DNA of 54,960 nucleotides, from NCBI GenBank assembly GCA_902779945.1, contig CACZDN010000012.1, forward strand, positions 1-54,960, read 5' to 3'. A program made the position numbers and the translations under genes. Source of the stretch: Oscillospiraceae bacterium. Lineage in GTDB: Bacteria > Bacillota > Clostridia > Oscillospirales > Oscillospiraceae. Positions within the stretch are counted from its first letter, which is position 1; each line of letters opens with the position of its first letter. Below are positions 25,056-34,427 of the stretch, piece by piece. The notes below the pieces were generated by a model, which worked only from the letters and a program-made list of their open reading frames with translations, was not told where the DNA came from and made no database searches.

Positions 25056-25099
25056 CTCTGCGAGGCTCTGGCTTTGCGTTGATTTAGGAAGTACATTTC

Positions 25100-26116
25100 A
25101 TGTTTGGCAATTTACGGACACAACTGCTGCTGTCGAGCGTCGCGGCGCTGGCGCTGCTGCTCATGGGCATCTGGGCCTCGACCCACGGTCTGATGACCTG
25201 GGCGACGGCGATCTACATTGCGGTGTGCGTGTACGTGCTGGCCGTCAACCTCTGGTTCTGGTGCTGTGTGGCCCGCCCGCTCGGGAAGCTGCGCAGCTTT
25301 GCAAAGCGTATCTCCTCCGGCAGCTTTGGGCTCAAGACTGAGGACTTTGAGGAGGACGAGATCGGCTACCTGGCCGAGGAGATCAACGGCATCTCCGAGA
25401 AGACGGCCCTGGCCGAGAAGACCAGGACGGAGTTCATCTCCCAGGTCTCGCACGAGCTGCGCACCCCTCTGACCGCCATCACCGGCTGGGCCGAGACCAT
25501 CGCTTTCGATCCGGCGGTGCGGGGCGACTCTCTGAAGGGCATCCAGATCATCTCCAAGGAGGCCGAACGCCTGACCAATATGGTGACGGAGCTTCTGGAG
25601 TTCACGCGCATCCAGGACGGGCGCTTCAACCTCCGCATCGAGCTCATCGACATCGCCGCCGAGCTGGAGGACGCCCTCTTTACATACGGGGAGCTCATGA
25701 AGCAGGGCGGCATGAAGGTCAAGTACAGCGGCCCGAAATCGGAGATCCCGCTGATTCCCGCCGACGCGGAACGGCTCAAGCAGGTCTTTCTGAATCTTCT
25801 GGACAACGCCATGAAGCACGGCGGCGACGGCGGCAGGATCGACGTGACCCTCCGTCAGGAGGAGGGCAGCGTGCGCATCAACGTGCGCGACTACGGCCAC
25901 GGCATCCCCGAGGCGGAGCTGCCCCACGTCAAGGAGAAGTTCTACAAGGGCAGCTCCAAAAACCGCGGCACGGGCATCGGCCTTGCCGTGTGCGACGAGA
26001 TCGTCACCCGCCACGGGGGCGAGCTTGCGATCATGAACGCCCCCGACAAGGAGGGCGGGTGTCTCGTGTCCATCACGCTCCCCATCGGCGCAGCGAAGGC
26101 GAACACTGGTAAGTAA
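25100..26116 (+). CDS. Sensor histidine kinase
   Basis: This 338-residue membrane kinase has two N-terminal transmembrane helices (about 8-28 and 32-55) with almost no outside loop. A HAMP-like linker (PLGKLRSFAKRISSGSFGL) follows. The HisKA domain has SQVSHELRTPLTAITGW, and the ATPase domain has the N box NLLDNAMKHGG, DYGHGIPEAE and GTGIGLAVCDE. The small outside region suggests sensing within the membrane. It pairs with the OmpR-type regulator upstream. The signal and regulon are unknown. Confidence 0.92.
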   Translation: MFGNLRTQLLLSSVAALALLLMGIWASTHGLMTWATAIYIAVCVYVLAVNLWFWCCVARPLGKLRSFAKRISSGSFGLKTEDFEEDEIGYLAEEINGISEKTALAEKTRTEFISQVSHELRTPLTAITGWAETIAFDPAVRGDSLKGIQIISKEAERLTNMVTELLEFTRIQDGRFNLRIELIDIAAELEDALFTYGELMKQGGMKVKYSGPKSEIPLIPADAERLKQVFLNLLDNAMKHGGDGGRIDVTLRQEEGSVRINVRDYGHGIPEAELPHVKEKFYKGSSKNRGTGIGLAVCDEIVTRHGGELAIMNAPDKEGGCLVSITLPIGAAKANTGK

Positions 26117-26126
26117 AACCGTTCTC

Positions 26127-26183
26127 TGTCATTCTGTGCGCGGCGAAGAAACCCGAAGCTCCTTCGCTTTTTCCGGGATGACA
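26127..26183. repeat. TGTCATTCTG-type intergenic repeat (family C)
   Basis: TGTCATTCTG at one end and CCGGGATGACA at the other form an imperfect inverted repeat with GCGAAG-like middle parts. This is the common TGTCATTCTGAGCGAAGCGAAG intergenic element. It lies between the kinase gene and the DUF1385 gene. Confidence 0.6.
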
Positions 26184-26217
26184 TACAAACCGCAGATACA
26201 TAAAAGGAGAATCCATC

Positions 26218-27168
26218 TTGAAAAATTCCAATTCCTGTGCGTTCAAGACGTCCATCGGCGGTCAGGCCCTGATCGAGGGCATTCTGATGCGCGGGCCGAA
26301 AAAGCAGGCCATCGTGTGCCGCACGGCGGACGGTCTCGTCGAGAAGGTCGACGAGCTCAAGTTCATCAAGGACCGCTTCCCCATCCTCGGCTGGCCGTTG
26401 ATCCGCGGCTGCGCCATCTTTCTCAGCTCCATGATCAACGGTATGCGGGCGCTGACCTATTCGGCCAATCTCGTCCCCATCGAGGAGCAGGGGGAGCCGG
26501 ACAAGATCGACCAGTGGATCACGGCCCACTTCTCCGAGGAGAAGGCCAAGGACATCATCATCGGCGTGGCGGTGGTGCTGGGCATCGCGCTGAGCCTGTT
26601 TCTGTTCATCTTCCTGCCCGCACTGATCGTGAGTCTCATCAAGCCCCTGACGGAGAGCCTTTTCGTGCGCAACATCGCGGAGGGTCTGACGCGCGTCGCG
26701 ATCCTGCTTGCGTACATGAAGCTCGTCACCCTCACGCCGGACGTGAAGCGCCTCTTCTCCTACCACGGGGCCGAGCACAAAACCATCTTCTGCTACGAGC
26801 ACGGCAAGCCCCTCACGGTGGAAAACGTGCGGCCCGAGTCGCGCTTCCACCCCCGCTGCGGCACGAGCTTTCTGCTGGTCGTGGTGGTGGTGAGCATCCT
26901 GGTCAACTCCGTGGTCCGCGTACAGAACACCTTCGCCCGCATGGGCTTCCATCTGCTGCTCCTGCCTGTGGTGGTCGGGATCAGCTACGAGATCAACCGC
27001 TGGTGCGGCCTGCATGACAACCGGCTCTCGGCCATCCTGTCCGCGCCCGGCAAGTGGCTGCAGCACATCACCACGAACGAGCCGGACGACAGCATGATCG
27101 AATGCGCCATCCGCGCCATCGAGCTGGTCATTCCCGAAGAACAGGGCAGCGACGCCTGGGGGAGCTGA
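26218..27168 (+). CDS. DUF1385 (YqhQ-like) membrane protein
   Basis: This 316-residue protein uses a TTG start with AAAAGGAG eight bases upstream. DUF1385 hallmarks are FKTSIGGQALIEGILMRGP at the N-terminus, YHGAEHKTIFCYEHGKPL in the middle and RFHPRCGTSFLLVVVVV. Membrane helices lie at about residues 115-145, 160-180 and 215-260. The molecular role of the family is not established. In Firmicutes it is often just upstream of prmC and prfA, and here it precedes prmC by five bases. Confidence 0.87.
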   Translation: MKNSNSCAFKTSIGGQALIEGILMRGPKKQAIVCRTADGLVEKVDELKFIKDRFPILGWPLIRGCAIFLSSMINGMRALTYSANLVPIEEQGEPDKIDQWITAHFSEEKAKDIIIGVAVVLGIALSLFLFIFLPALIVSLIKPLTESLFVRNIAEGLTRVAILLAYMKLVTLTPDVKRLFSYHGAEHKTIFCYEHGKPLTVENVRPESRFHPRCGTSFLLVVVVVSILVNSVVRVQNTFARMGFHLLLLPVVVGISYEINRWCGLHDNRLSAILSAPGKWLQHITTNEPDDSMIECAIRAIELVIPEEQGSDAWGS

Positions 27169-27173
27169 TACAT

Positions 27174-28028
27174 GTGAAAACCTACAACGAGCTGTACATC
27201 AACACCCGCTCGACGCTCAAGCGCAGCGGGATCGAGGCCTATGCCCTCGAGGCGCGGGTGCTGGTATCCAGCGCCGCGGGCAAGACCGTCCAGCAGCTTC
27301 TGCGCGACCTGAGTCTCTACACCACCCCGCAGGTGGAGGAGCAGGTGAACGCCTATGTCGCCCGCAGGCTTGCGGGCGAGCCGGTGGCCTACATCACGGG
27401 CGACTGGGAGTTTTACGGTCTGCCCATCAAGGTGACGAAGGACGTGCTCATCCCCCGGGCCGACACGGAGCTGCTGGTCGATCTGGTCAAGCAGGCGCTG
27501 ACCGGGTACAAGATGGACGCGCGCGTGCTCGACCTCTGCTGCGGCAGCGGGTGCATCACCTGCGCCGTCGGGCACGAGCTGCCGGCGACCAAGCTGGTGG
27601 CCGTGGATCTGAGCGCCAGCGCCCTCGAGGTCTGCCGGGCAAACGTCAACCTCAACCGCCTCTCGACCCGCGTCATCTGCCTGCAGGCGGACGCCACCGC
27701 CTCTCCCCCGCTGGGGATCGGGAACTTCGACATCATCGTCTCGAACCCGCCCTACATACCGAGCAAGGAGATTGCCTCACTTGACGGCTCCGTCAAGGAT
27801 TACGAGCCGATCTGGGCGCTCGACGGCGGGAAGGACGGTCTGCGCTTTTACCGCAGCATCATCAAATTCTGGAAGACCCTGCTGCGCCCCGACGGGCTGC
27901 TCATTTTCGAGGTCGGCGAGGGGCAGGCGGAAAAGGTCGCCGAAATGCTGATGGCGGCCGGCTTCAGCTCCACCTCCATCCATCAGGACACGCGGGAGGT
28001 CGACCGCGCCGTCGTGGGGCGAATGTGA
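27174..28028 (+). CDS. prmC: Release factor glutamine methyltransferase
   Basis: This 284-residue class I SAM methyltransferase N5-methylates the GGQ glutamine of peptide release factors. An N-terminal helical domain is followed by VLDLCCGSGCITCAVG (SAM motif I) and the substrate motif NPPYIPS. The GTG start at 27174 (VKTYNELY) has GGGGGAG upstream and fits the family length; upstream in-frame ATGs lie inside the DUF1385 gene. It is translationally close to DUF1385. The release factor gene itself is not in this window. Confidence 0.9.
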   Translation: MKTYNELYINTRSTLKRSGIEAYALEARVLVSSAAGKTVQQLLRDLSLYTTPQVEEQVNAYVARRLAGEPVAYITGDWEFYGLPIKVTKDVLIPRADTELLVDLVKQALTGYKMDARVLDLCCGSGCITCAVGHELPATKLVAVDLSASALEVCRANVNLNRLSTRVICLQADATASPPLGIGNFDIIVSNPPYIPSKEIASLDGSVKDYEPIWALDGGKDGLRFYRSIIKFWKTLLRPDGLLIFEVGEGQAEKVAEMLMAAGFSSTSIHQDTREVDRAVVGRM

Positions 28029-28084
28029 GCCAGTGTGGATTTTGGCGTATGGAGAGCGGAGTATTGAAAACGCACATTATTACT

Positions 28085-28100
28085 TGCCATGCATTTGGCA
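28085..28100. promoter_or_regulatory. Inverted repeat upstream of recA
   Basis: TGCCA-TGCATT-TGGCA lies 18 bases before the recA ATG and could be an operator or an RNA hairpin close to the ribosome site. No regulator can be named. Confidence 0.3.
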
Positions 28101-28117
28101 GATTGGAGTAGATCAAT

Positions 28118-29236
28118 ATGGCTGAAAAGAAAAAGATCCCCGCGGTCGTCGCGCCTTCCAATGCCGACAGGAAGAAGGCACTGGAGACCGCGATCGCGAA
28201 GATCGAGAAGGACTACGGCAAGGGCACCATCATGCGCCTGGGGGACGACATCTCCGTGAACGTGGAGGCGCTGTCCACGGGCTCGCTGTCCCTGGACCTC
28301 GCGCTCGGCATCGGCGGCATCCCCAAGGGCCGCATCATTGAAATCTACGGCCCCGAGGCCAGCGGCAAGACCACCCTCGCCCTGCACGCGGTGGCCTCCG
28401 CACAGAAGGCAGGGGGCGACGCCGCCTACATCGACGTGGAGCACGCGCTCGAGCCCGCCTACGCCCGCGCCCTCGGCGTGGACATCGACAGCCTGCTGAT
28501 CTCCCAGCCGGACACCGGCGAGCAGGCGCTGGACATTGCCGAATCCCTAGTCCGCTCCGGCGCGGTGGACGTGGTGGTCATCGACTCCGTCGCGGCCCTG
28601 ATCCCGCGCGTGGAGCTGGAGGGCGAAGTTGGGGACACTGTGGTCGGCGCGCTGGCAAGGCTCATGAGTCAGGCCATGCGCAGGCTTGCCGGTGCGATCT
28701 CCAAAAACAACTGCACCGTCATCTTCATCAACCAGCTCCGCCAGAAGATCGGCGTCATGTACGGCAACCCCGAGACGACGCCCGGCGGTCTGGCGCTCAA
28801 GTACTATGCCAGCGTCCGCATCGACGTGCGGCGCATCGAGACACTCAAGGTCAACGGCGAGATGGTGGGCAACCGCACCCGCGCCAAAGTGGTCAAGAAC
28901 AAGGTCGCGCCCCCCTTCCGGGAGGCGGAGTTCGACATCATGTACGGCGAGGGCATCTCCAAGATCGGCGAGATCGTGGACCTCGGCGTCAAGCTGGAGA
29001 TCATCGACAAGGCGGGTGCATGGTTCACGGTCGCGGGTCAGCGCATCCAGGGCCGCGACGGCGTGAAGACCTATCTCGCGGAGAATCCCGAGATCTGCGA
29101 CAGGATCGAGCAGGAGATCCGCGACAACGCCCACAAGCTCATGAGCCCGCAGGCCATGAAGGCCGCGCAGGCGGCCGGCCGCGCCACCGGTGCGCCCGCG
29201 GTGGACGTGAGTGCCGCGGACTTTGATGAGGATTGA
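28118..29236 (+). CDS. recA: Recombinase RecA
   Basis: This 372-residue protein carries all core RecA motifs: [20 protein letters not shown], the Walker [10 protein letters not shown], the Walker [31 protein letters not shown] and the C-terminal [11 protein letters not shown]. It forms filaments on single-stranded DNA for recombination and SOS induction. GGAG nine bases upstream supports the ATG. The upstream region has no visible Bacillus-type LexA box. It instead has an inverted repeat TGCCA-N6-TGGCA at 28085-28100. recX follows directly. Confidence 0.97.
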   Translation: MAEKKKIPAVVAPSNADRKKALETAIAKIEKDYGKGTIMRLGDDISVNVEALSTGSLSLDLALGIGGIPKGRIIEIYGPEASGKTTLALHAVASAQKAGGDAAYIDVEHALEPAYARALGVDIDSLLISQPDTGEQALDIAESLVRSGAVDVVVIDSVAALIPRVELEGEVGDTVVGALARLMSQAMRRLAGAISKNNCTVIFINQLRQKIGVMYGNPETTPGGLALKYYASVRIDVRRIETLKVNGEMVGNRTRAKVVKNKVAPPFREAEFDIMYGEGISKIGEIVDLGVKLEIIDKAGAWFTVAGQRIQGRDGVKTYLAENPEICDRIEQEIRDNAHKLMSPQAMKAAQAAGRATGAPAVDVSAADFDED

Positions 29237-29244
29237 GCGCGGCC

Positions 29245-29859
29245 ATGCGCATCACCTCTCTGCGGCAGACCTCTCCCGGCAGGATTACCGTCTGTCTCGA
29301 GGACGGGGGAGAGATCCGCTCCACCCTCGGCGCGGTGACGGAGCTGCGCCTCTTTGCGGGGCGCGAGCTCGATGAGGAGGCTGTCGCGGCGCTGCGCACG
29401 GAATCGGCGCGCTCCCTCGGCCGTGAGCGGGCGCTGGAATACGTCTCCCGGCGGCAGCTGTCCAGGCGCGAGCTCACGGACAAGCTGCGGGAGAAGGGCT
29501 TTGATGAGGATATCGCCGTCTGGTGCGCGGACTGGGTCACGGAGCGGGGGCTTCTCGACGAGGAGCGCTACGCCGCCGCCGTCGTCCGCCACTACAGCGC
29601 GAAGGGCTACGGCGCGCTTCGGCTGCGGCAGGAGCTTCAAAGGCGCGGCATCCCGCGGGAGCTTGCCGACGCGGCGCTGGAGGAGCGGCCCCGTGACACG
29701 GGAAAGCTCGACAGGCTCGTCGCCGCGAAGCTCACGGACCCCGAGGACCGCGACGCGGTGCGAAAGCTCTCCGCCGCGCTCTGCCGCCGCGGCTTTTCGT
29801 CGGAAGAGATTCGCGCAGCCCTCGAGCGCGCGCGTGCTTCTTATGACTATGAGGACTGA
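29245..29859 (+). CDS. recX: Regulatory protein RecX
   Basis: This 204-residue protein is built of three-helix repeats typical of RecX. Segments include RALEYVSRRQLSRRELTDKL, WVTERGLLDEERYAAAVVRH and GALRLRQELQRRGIPRELAD. RecX binds RecA filaments and modulates them. The gene follows recA immediately. The ATG at 29245 has GAGGA about twelve bases upstream; a TTG at 29233, overlapping the recA stop, is an alternative start. The family is variable in length and this is within range. Confidence 0.85.
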   Translation: MRITSLRQTSPGRITVCLEDGGEIRSTLGAVTELRLFAGRELDEEAVAALRTESARSLGRERALEYVSRRQLSRRELTDKLREKGFDEDIAVWCADWVTERGLLDEERYAAAVVRHYSAKGYGALRLRQELQRRGIPRELADAALEERPRDTGKLDRLVAAKLTDPEDRDAVRKLSAALCRRGFSSEEIRAALERARASYDYED

Positions 29860-29862
29860 TCT

Positions 29863-31191
29863 ATGGAAAAGACTTTTGCAATGATCTCGCTCGGCTGCGC
29901 CAAGAATCTGGTGAACTCCGAGCAGATGCTGTATCTGATGAGCGAGGCGGGCTACGCCCTCGTGCCCGATCCGGACGGGGCCGATCTCGTGATCGTGAAC
30001 ACCTGCGGCTTCATCGACGCCGCCAAGTCCGAGGCCATCGACAGTATCCTTGAGATGGCCGGGCTCAAGCAGGAGGGCCGTCTCGGCGGACTGATCGTGA
30101 CGGGCTGCCTTGCCGAGCGCTACAAGGACTCCATTCTCGAAGAGCTGCCGGAGATCGACGCCGTGCTCGGCGTCGGGAGCTTCAAGGATATCGTCGCCGC
30201 CGCGAACGCGGTGACGGAGCAGCGCAGTCTCAGCCTCTTCGGCGACCAGAGCGCGCCGGTGGACGAGATCCCGCGCGTCGTCACCACGGGCCCGGGCTGG
30301 GCGTATCTGCGCATCGCGGAGGGCTGTGACAACTTCTGCGCCTTTTGCGCCATCCCCTATATCCGGGGACGCTACCGCTCGCGCAGCATGGAGAATATAC
30401 TGGAGGAGGCGCGGGACCTTGCGGCCCACGGGGTGAAGGAGCTCATCGTCATCGCCCAGGACATCACCCGCTACGGGACCGACCTATACGGCAGGCACAT
30501 GCTCGCGGAGCTCTGCCGCCGCCTCTCGGAAATCGAGGGAATCGAATGGCTGCGCCTGCACTACCTCTACGTCGACCAGTTTGACGACGAGCTCATCGAC
30601 GAGATCGCGTCAAACCCCAAAATCGTCAAGTATCTGGACATTCCGATCCAGCATATCGACAACGCGATCCTCAAACGCATGAACCGCCGCGGCACGGGCG
30701 AGGATATCCGCGCGCTCTTCCGAACCCTTCGCGCGCGCATCCCCGGTCTCGTCCTGCGCACAAGTCTGATCGCCGGCCTGCCCGGAGAGGGCGAGGCGGA
30801 ATTTGAGGAGCTGTGCGTGTTTTTGAAGGAGGCCCGCATCGAGCGCGTCGGGGTCTTCCCCTTCTCCCCGGAGGAGGGGACCGCGGCGGCCGCGATGGAG
30901 CATGTGGACCCTGAGGAGGCTAGGCGCCGCGCGGACCTGATTCTGGAGCTCCAGGCCCCGATCATGGAGGACTTCTGTCAAAGCCTTGTCGGAAAGACGC
31001 TGGATGTGCTGTGCGAGGGCTTTGACGAGGAGAGCGGCCTGTTTTACGGGCGCTGCTACGCGGACTCCCCCGACATTGACGGGCAGGTTCTCTTCACCGG
31101 CCCCGGCGTCGAGGGCGAGCTGCTTCCCGTTTTGATCGAGCGCACGGAGGACGGCCTGCTCTACGGTTCCCTTGAGGAGGTGGAGACATGA
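29863..31191 (+). CDS. rimO: Ribosomal protein uS12 methylthiotransferase RimO
   Basis: This 442-residue radical-SAM methylthiotransferase modifies an aspartate of ribosomal protein S12. The N-terminal UPF0004 domain has MISLGCAKNLVNSE and VIVNTCGFIDAAKSEA, and the third cluster cysteine is in VTGCLAERY. The radical-SAM motif is GCDNFCAFCAIPYIRGRYRS, and a TRAM domain closes the protein. SLGCAKN and GFID distinguish RimO from MiaB. The gene lies three bases after recX and overlaps pgsA by four bases. Confidence 0.95.
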   Translation: MEKTFAMISLGCAKNLVNSEQMLYLMSEAGYALVPDPDGADLVIVNTCGFIDAAKSEAIDSILEMAGLKQEGRLGGLIVTGCLAERYKDSILEELPEIDAVLGVGSFKDIVAAANAVTEQRSLSLFGDQSAPVDEIPRVVTTGPGWAYLRIAEGCDNFCAFCAIPYIRGRYRSRSMENILEEARDLAAHGVKELIVIAQDITRYGTDLYGRHMLAELCRRLSEIEGIEWLRLHYLYVDQFDDELIDEIASNPKIVKYLDIPIQHIDNAILKRMNRRGTGEDIRALFRTLRARIPGLVLRTSLIAGLPGEGEAEFEELCVFLKEARIERVGVFPFSPEEGTAAAAMEHVDPEEARRRADLILELQAPIMEDFCQSLVGKTLDVLCEGFDEESGLFYGRCYADSPDIDGQVLFTGPGVEGELLPVLIERTEDGLLYGSLEEVET

Positions 31192-31709
31192 ATACCGCCA
31201 ACAAAATCACGATGCTGCGCCTCGCGCTGATCCCGGTGTTCATGGTGCTGGCCTATCTGGACTACCGCTGGGTCGCGCTCGTCGTGTTCATCGCCGCGAG
31301 TCTCACGGATCTTCTGGACGGCTACATCGCGCGGCACTACAACCAGATCTCCAATTTCGGCAAGTTCATGGACCCGCTGGCGGACAAGGTGCTGGTGCTG
31401 TCGGCCATGTGCTTTCTCGTGGAGAAGGGGCAGATGTACGGCTGGGTGGTCGCGATCATCCTGTTTCGCGAGTTTGCGGTCTCCGGTCTGCGCTTCATCG
31501 CCGTGGAGCGCCAGCGCGTGATCGCCGCGGCCTGGTCCGGCAAGGTCAAGACCACCTGTACCATGGTGGGGCTCTGCTTCCTGCTGGTCTTCACCGAGTA
31601 CCCGGCGCTGAACCTCTTCGTCTCCGCCGTCATTCTCGTCACCACTGTCTATTCCGGCGTCGAATACTTCATCAAAAACCGGGACGTATTGGAAAACGCC
31701 GATCAATAA
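31188..31709 (+). CDS. pgsA: CDP-diacylglycerol--glycerol-3-phosphate 3-phosphatidyltransferase
   Basis: This 173-residue integral membrane enzyme makes phosphatidylglycerophosphate, the first step to phosphatidylglycerol. The CDP-alcohol phosphotransferase motif is complete, from SLTDLLDGYIARHYNQISNF to GKFMDPLADK, so all the metal-binding aspartates are present. It opens with NTANKITMLRLALIPVFM. Its ATG overlaps the rimO stop. cysS follows after 27 bases. Confidence 0.94.
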   Translation: MNTANKITMLRLALIPVFMVLAYLDYRWVALVVFIAASLTDLLDGYIARHYNQISNFGKFMDPLADKVLVLSAMCFLVEKGQMYGWVVAIILFREFAVSGLRFIAVERQRVIAAAWSGKVKTTCTMVGLCFLLVFTEYPALNLFVSAVILVTTVYSGVEYFIKNRDVLENADQ

Positions 31710-31736
31710 TTGAATTTAAAACAAGGAGTACCGCCC

Positions 31737-33188
31737 ATGATCCTGTATAATTCCGCTTCCCGCAAACGGGAGGAGTTTGTTCCCAATCACCCCGACATCG
31801 TCAAGATGTACACCTGCGGCCCCACGGTGTATCACTTCGCGCATATCGGCAACCTGCGCTCCTACATCATGGAGGACATTCTGGAGAAGTATCTGCGTTA
31901 CACGGGCTACAACGTCAAGCGCGTCATGAACATCACCGACGTGGGCCATCTCACCTCCGACGCCGACGAGGGCGAGGACAAGATGCTCAAGGGCGCGCGG
32001 CGCGAACACAAAACCGTCATGGAGATCGCGAAGTACTACACCGACGCCTTCTTCGACGACTGCCGCAAGCTCAACATCAAGACGCCCGATGTGGTTGAGC
32101 CGGCCACCGCCTGCATCGACGAGTATATCAAGATCATCTCGAAGCTCATGGACACCGGCTACGCCTACTTTGCCGGCGGCAACGTGTACTTTGACACCTC
32201 GAAGCTCGAGCGCTACTATATCTTCAACGACTTCAAGGAAGAGGACCTGAACGTCGGCGTCCGCGAGGGTGTCGAGGAGGACACGAACAAGCGCAACAAA
32301 AACGACTTCGTCCTCTGGTTCACCAAGTCCAAGTTTGAGGATCAGGCCCTCAAGTGGGACTCCCCCTGGGGTGTCGGCTACCCCGGCTGGCATATCGAGT
32401 GCTCCGGCATCTCGATGAAGCACCTGGGCGAGGACCTGGATATCCACTGCGGCGGCATTGATAACGCCTTCCCCCACCACACCAATGAAATTGCCCAGTC
32501 TGAGTCGTATCTCGGCCACCATTGGTGCAATTACTGGATGCATGTCCTCCACTTGAACACCACCTCCGGTAAAATGAGCAAGTCCAGCGGGGAGTTTCTG
32601 ACGGTCTCCCTGCTTGAGCAGAAGGGCTACGACCCCCTTGCCTACCGCTTTTTCTGCCTGCAGAGCCACTACCGCAAGAGCCTTGTGTTCAGCTGGGAAA
32701 ATCTCGACAACGCCCAGGGCGCGTATCAGAAGCTGATCGCCCGCATCGCGGCCCTCAAGCCGGAGGACGGGACGCTGGATCAGGCCGCCTTCGACGAGCT
32801 TGACGGGAAGTTCCGCGCCGCGCTGGACAACGACCTCAACACCTCCCTTGCGGTTACGGCGCTGTACGACGTGCTCAAGGCGAAGACCAACGACACCACC
32901 AGGCTCGCGGCCATCGGCGCCTTCGACGGCGTGCTGGGGCTGAGCCTGCTGGAAAAGGCCGCCGTCAAGCGTGAGGAGCTCAGGAAGGAGCAGCTTGCGG
33001 CGGGCGCGTTCACCATCGTGTCCGAATCCGGCGAGGCTGACGCCGAGATTGAGGCAAAGATCCTGGCCCGCCAGGACGCGAAGAAGGCCAAAAACTTTGC
33101 CGAGGCCGATCGCATCCGCGATGAGCTGCGCGCCGACGGCATTGAGGTGACGGATATCCCCCACGGCGCGAAGTGGAAGCGCATCTGA
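31737..33188 (+). CDS. cysS: Cysteinyl-tRNA synthetase
   Basis: This 483-residue class I synthetase has YTCGPTVYHFAHIGNLRS, which includes the first zinc cysteine and the HIGH-type motif. GWHIECSGISMKHLGEDLDI and CGGIDNAFPHHTNE carry other zinc ligands, and the KMSKS motif is GKMSKSSGEF. The C-terminal helical part ends in DEL-RADGIEVTDIPHGAKW, as is usual. AAGGAG before the ATG at 31737 supports this start over an upstream in-frame codon. Confidence 0.96.
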   Translation: MILYNSASRKREEFVPNHPDIVKMYTCGPTVYHFAHIGNLRSYIMEDILEKYLRYTGYNVKRVMNITDVGHLTSDADEGEDKMLKGARREHKTVMEIAKYYTDAFFDDCRKLNIKTPDVVEPATACIDEYIKIISKLMDTGYAYFAGGNVYFDTSKLERYYIFNDFKEEDLNVGVREGVEEDTNKRNKNDFVLWFTKSKFEDQALKWDSPWGVGYPGWHIECSGISMKHLGEDLDIHCGGIDNAFPHHTNEIAQSESYLGHHWCNYWMHVLHLNTTSGKMSKSSGEFLTVSLLEQKGYDPLAYRFFCLQSHYRKSLVFSWENLDNAQGAYQKLIARIAALKPEDGTLDQAAFDELDGKFRAALDNDLNTSLAVTALYDVLKAKTNDTTRLAAIGAFDGVLGLSLLEKAAVKREELRKEQLAAGAFTIVSESGEADAEIEAKILARQDAKKAKNFAEADRIRDELRADGIEVTDIPHGAKWKRI

Positions 33189-33201
33189 AAAACACCCGGA
33201 C

Positions 33202-34143
33202 ATGAAGACTGTATCCTTTGTGATCCCCTGCTACCGCTCGGAGAAAACCGTCGGCGGCGTGGTCGCGGAGATCGGCGCCGTCATGAAAACGCTGCCGGAC
33301 CGCGACTATGAGATCGTGCTGGTCAACGACTGCTCGCCCGACGGGACTTTTTCGGTGCTCCGTGCGCTGGCGGAAAACGATCCGCACATCAGGGCGGTGG
33401 ACCTGGTCAGGAACTTCGGGCAGCATGCGGCCCTCATGTGCGGGATGCGCTATGCCAAAGGCGACTGCGTGGTCTGCCTGGACGACGACGGACAGACCCC
33501 CGCGGACGAGGTGGGCAAGCTGCTGGAAAAGTTAGACGAGGGCTACGACGTGGTCTATGCCTCCTACGCCGACAAACAGGAGAGCGGCTTTCGCAGGTTT
33601 GGAAGCGAGGTCAACCGCATCATGACCGAGTTCATGCTCGGAAAGCCCCGGGAACTGGAGCTGACCAGCTACTTTGCCGCGAGCCGCCTGATTGTGGACG
33701 AGATGCTGCGCTATGAGCACTGCTATCCCTATGTGATGGGGCTGGTACTGCGCAGCACGCGGAAAATCTGCAACGTGCCTGTCAGCCACCGGGCGCGGCA
33801 GACAGGCAGCTCCGGCTATACGCTGGCGAAGCTGCTGGGCCTGTGGATGAACGGCTTTACCTCCTTCTCCGTAAAGCCCCTGCGTCTCTTTACCCTTGTC
33901 GGACTGAGCGGGCTTGTCATAGGCTTTCTCTGGTCGCTGGTCATTGTGGTCCGCTATTTTACGGAGCATATGGCCCCCCTCGGCTGGAGCACCACGACCG
34001 CGCTGCTGCTTATCATCGGCGGGCTGATCCTCTTCGGCATCGGCCTTGTCGGGGAATATGTGGGCCGAATCTTCATGTGCGTCAACGCCACGCCCCAGTA
34101 CATCGTGCGCGAATGTGTGACGCAGGAGGACAAAGCCTCCTGA
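33202..34143 (+). CDS. Family 2 glycosyltransferase with C-terminal membrane helices (GtrB/DPM1-like)
   Basis: This 313-residue protein starts with a GT-A domain, VSFVIPCYRSEKTVGGVVAE, and EIVLVNDCSPDGTF. The metal site CLDDDGQTPADEV follows. Two C-terminal transmembrane helices lie at about 230-255 and 265-290. The layout is that of transferases that load a sugar onto undecaprenyl phosphate on the cytoplasmic side. The GQ in place of LQ in the usual DxDLQ segment is minor. It follows cysS after 13 bases with a weak ribosome site. The sugar is unknown. Confidence 0.86.
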   Translation: MKTVSFVIPCYRSEKTVGGVVAEIGAVMKTLPDRDYEIVLVNDCSPDGTFSVLRALAENDPHIRAVDLVRNFGQHAALMCGMRYAKGDCVVCLDDDGQTPADEVGKLLEKLDEGYDVVYASYADKQESGFRRFGSEVNRIMTEFMLGKPRELELTSYFAASRLIVDEMLRYEHCYPYVMGLVLRSTRKICNVPVSHRARQTGSSGYTLAKLLGLWMNGFTSFSVKPLRLFTLVGLSGLVIGFLWSLVIVVRYFTEHMAPLGWSTTTALLLIIGGLILFGIGLVGEYVGRIFMCVNATPQYIVRECVTQEDKAS

Positions 34144-34248
34144 GGTCCGTGCTCTCCGCCCGGCCCGCGCGGAGAAAGCTGTCGCGGCCGATCTCACACG
34201 AGGCCGTGACCGAGGGGTAAGCTTCCCCCCCCTGCTACTATACATTTC

Positions 34249-34290
34249 AAGCCCTGCCATGCTCCTCCGAATGACAGGGCTTAATCTTAG
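34249..34290 (+). terminator. Probable terminator after the glycosyltransferase gene
   Basis: AAGCCCTGCCAT (34249-34260) pairs with ATGACAGGGCTT (34271-34282), with one mismatch, and a short T-containing tail follows. The right arm resembles the TGTCAT repeat. It ends the long plus-strand housekeeping run. Confidence 0.6.
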
Positions 34291-34390
34291 GCAATACCGC
34301 ATAATTCGGCAAGAGCAGATCCTGAGAAAATTTGGGTTCTGATAAAGGCACTTTTTCGCAGATGTACTTTGTGTACCTCAAGAAACAGTC
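34289..34390 (-). repeat. Interspersed repeat family A, copy 4 (shortened)
   Basis: TAGGCAATACCGCATAATTC opens the copy. GATCCTGAGAAAATTTGGGT and TACTTTGTGTA then follow copy 1 (2432-2567) in the same order, after which similarity ends near 34390. It is about 100 bases, a truncated form. Confidence 0.7.
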
Positions 34391-34427
34391 CCGTTTTTCC
34401 GTTCTGCTCCGGACTGCCGCGGGAATT

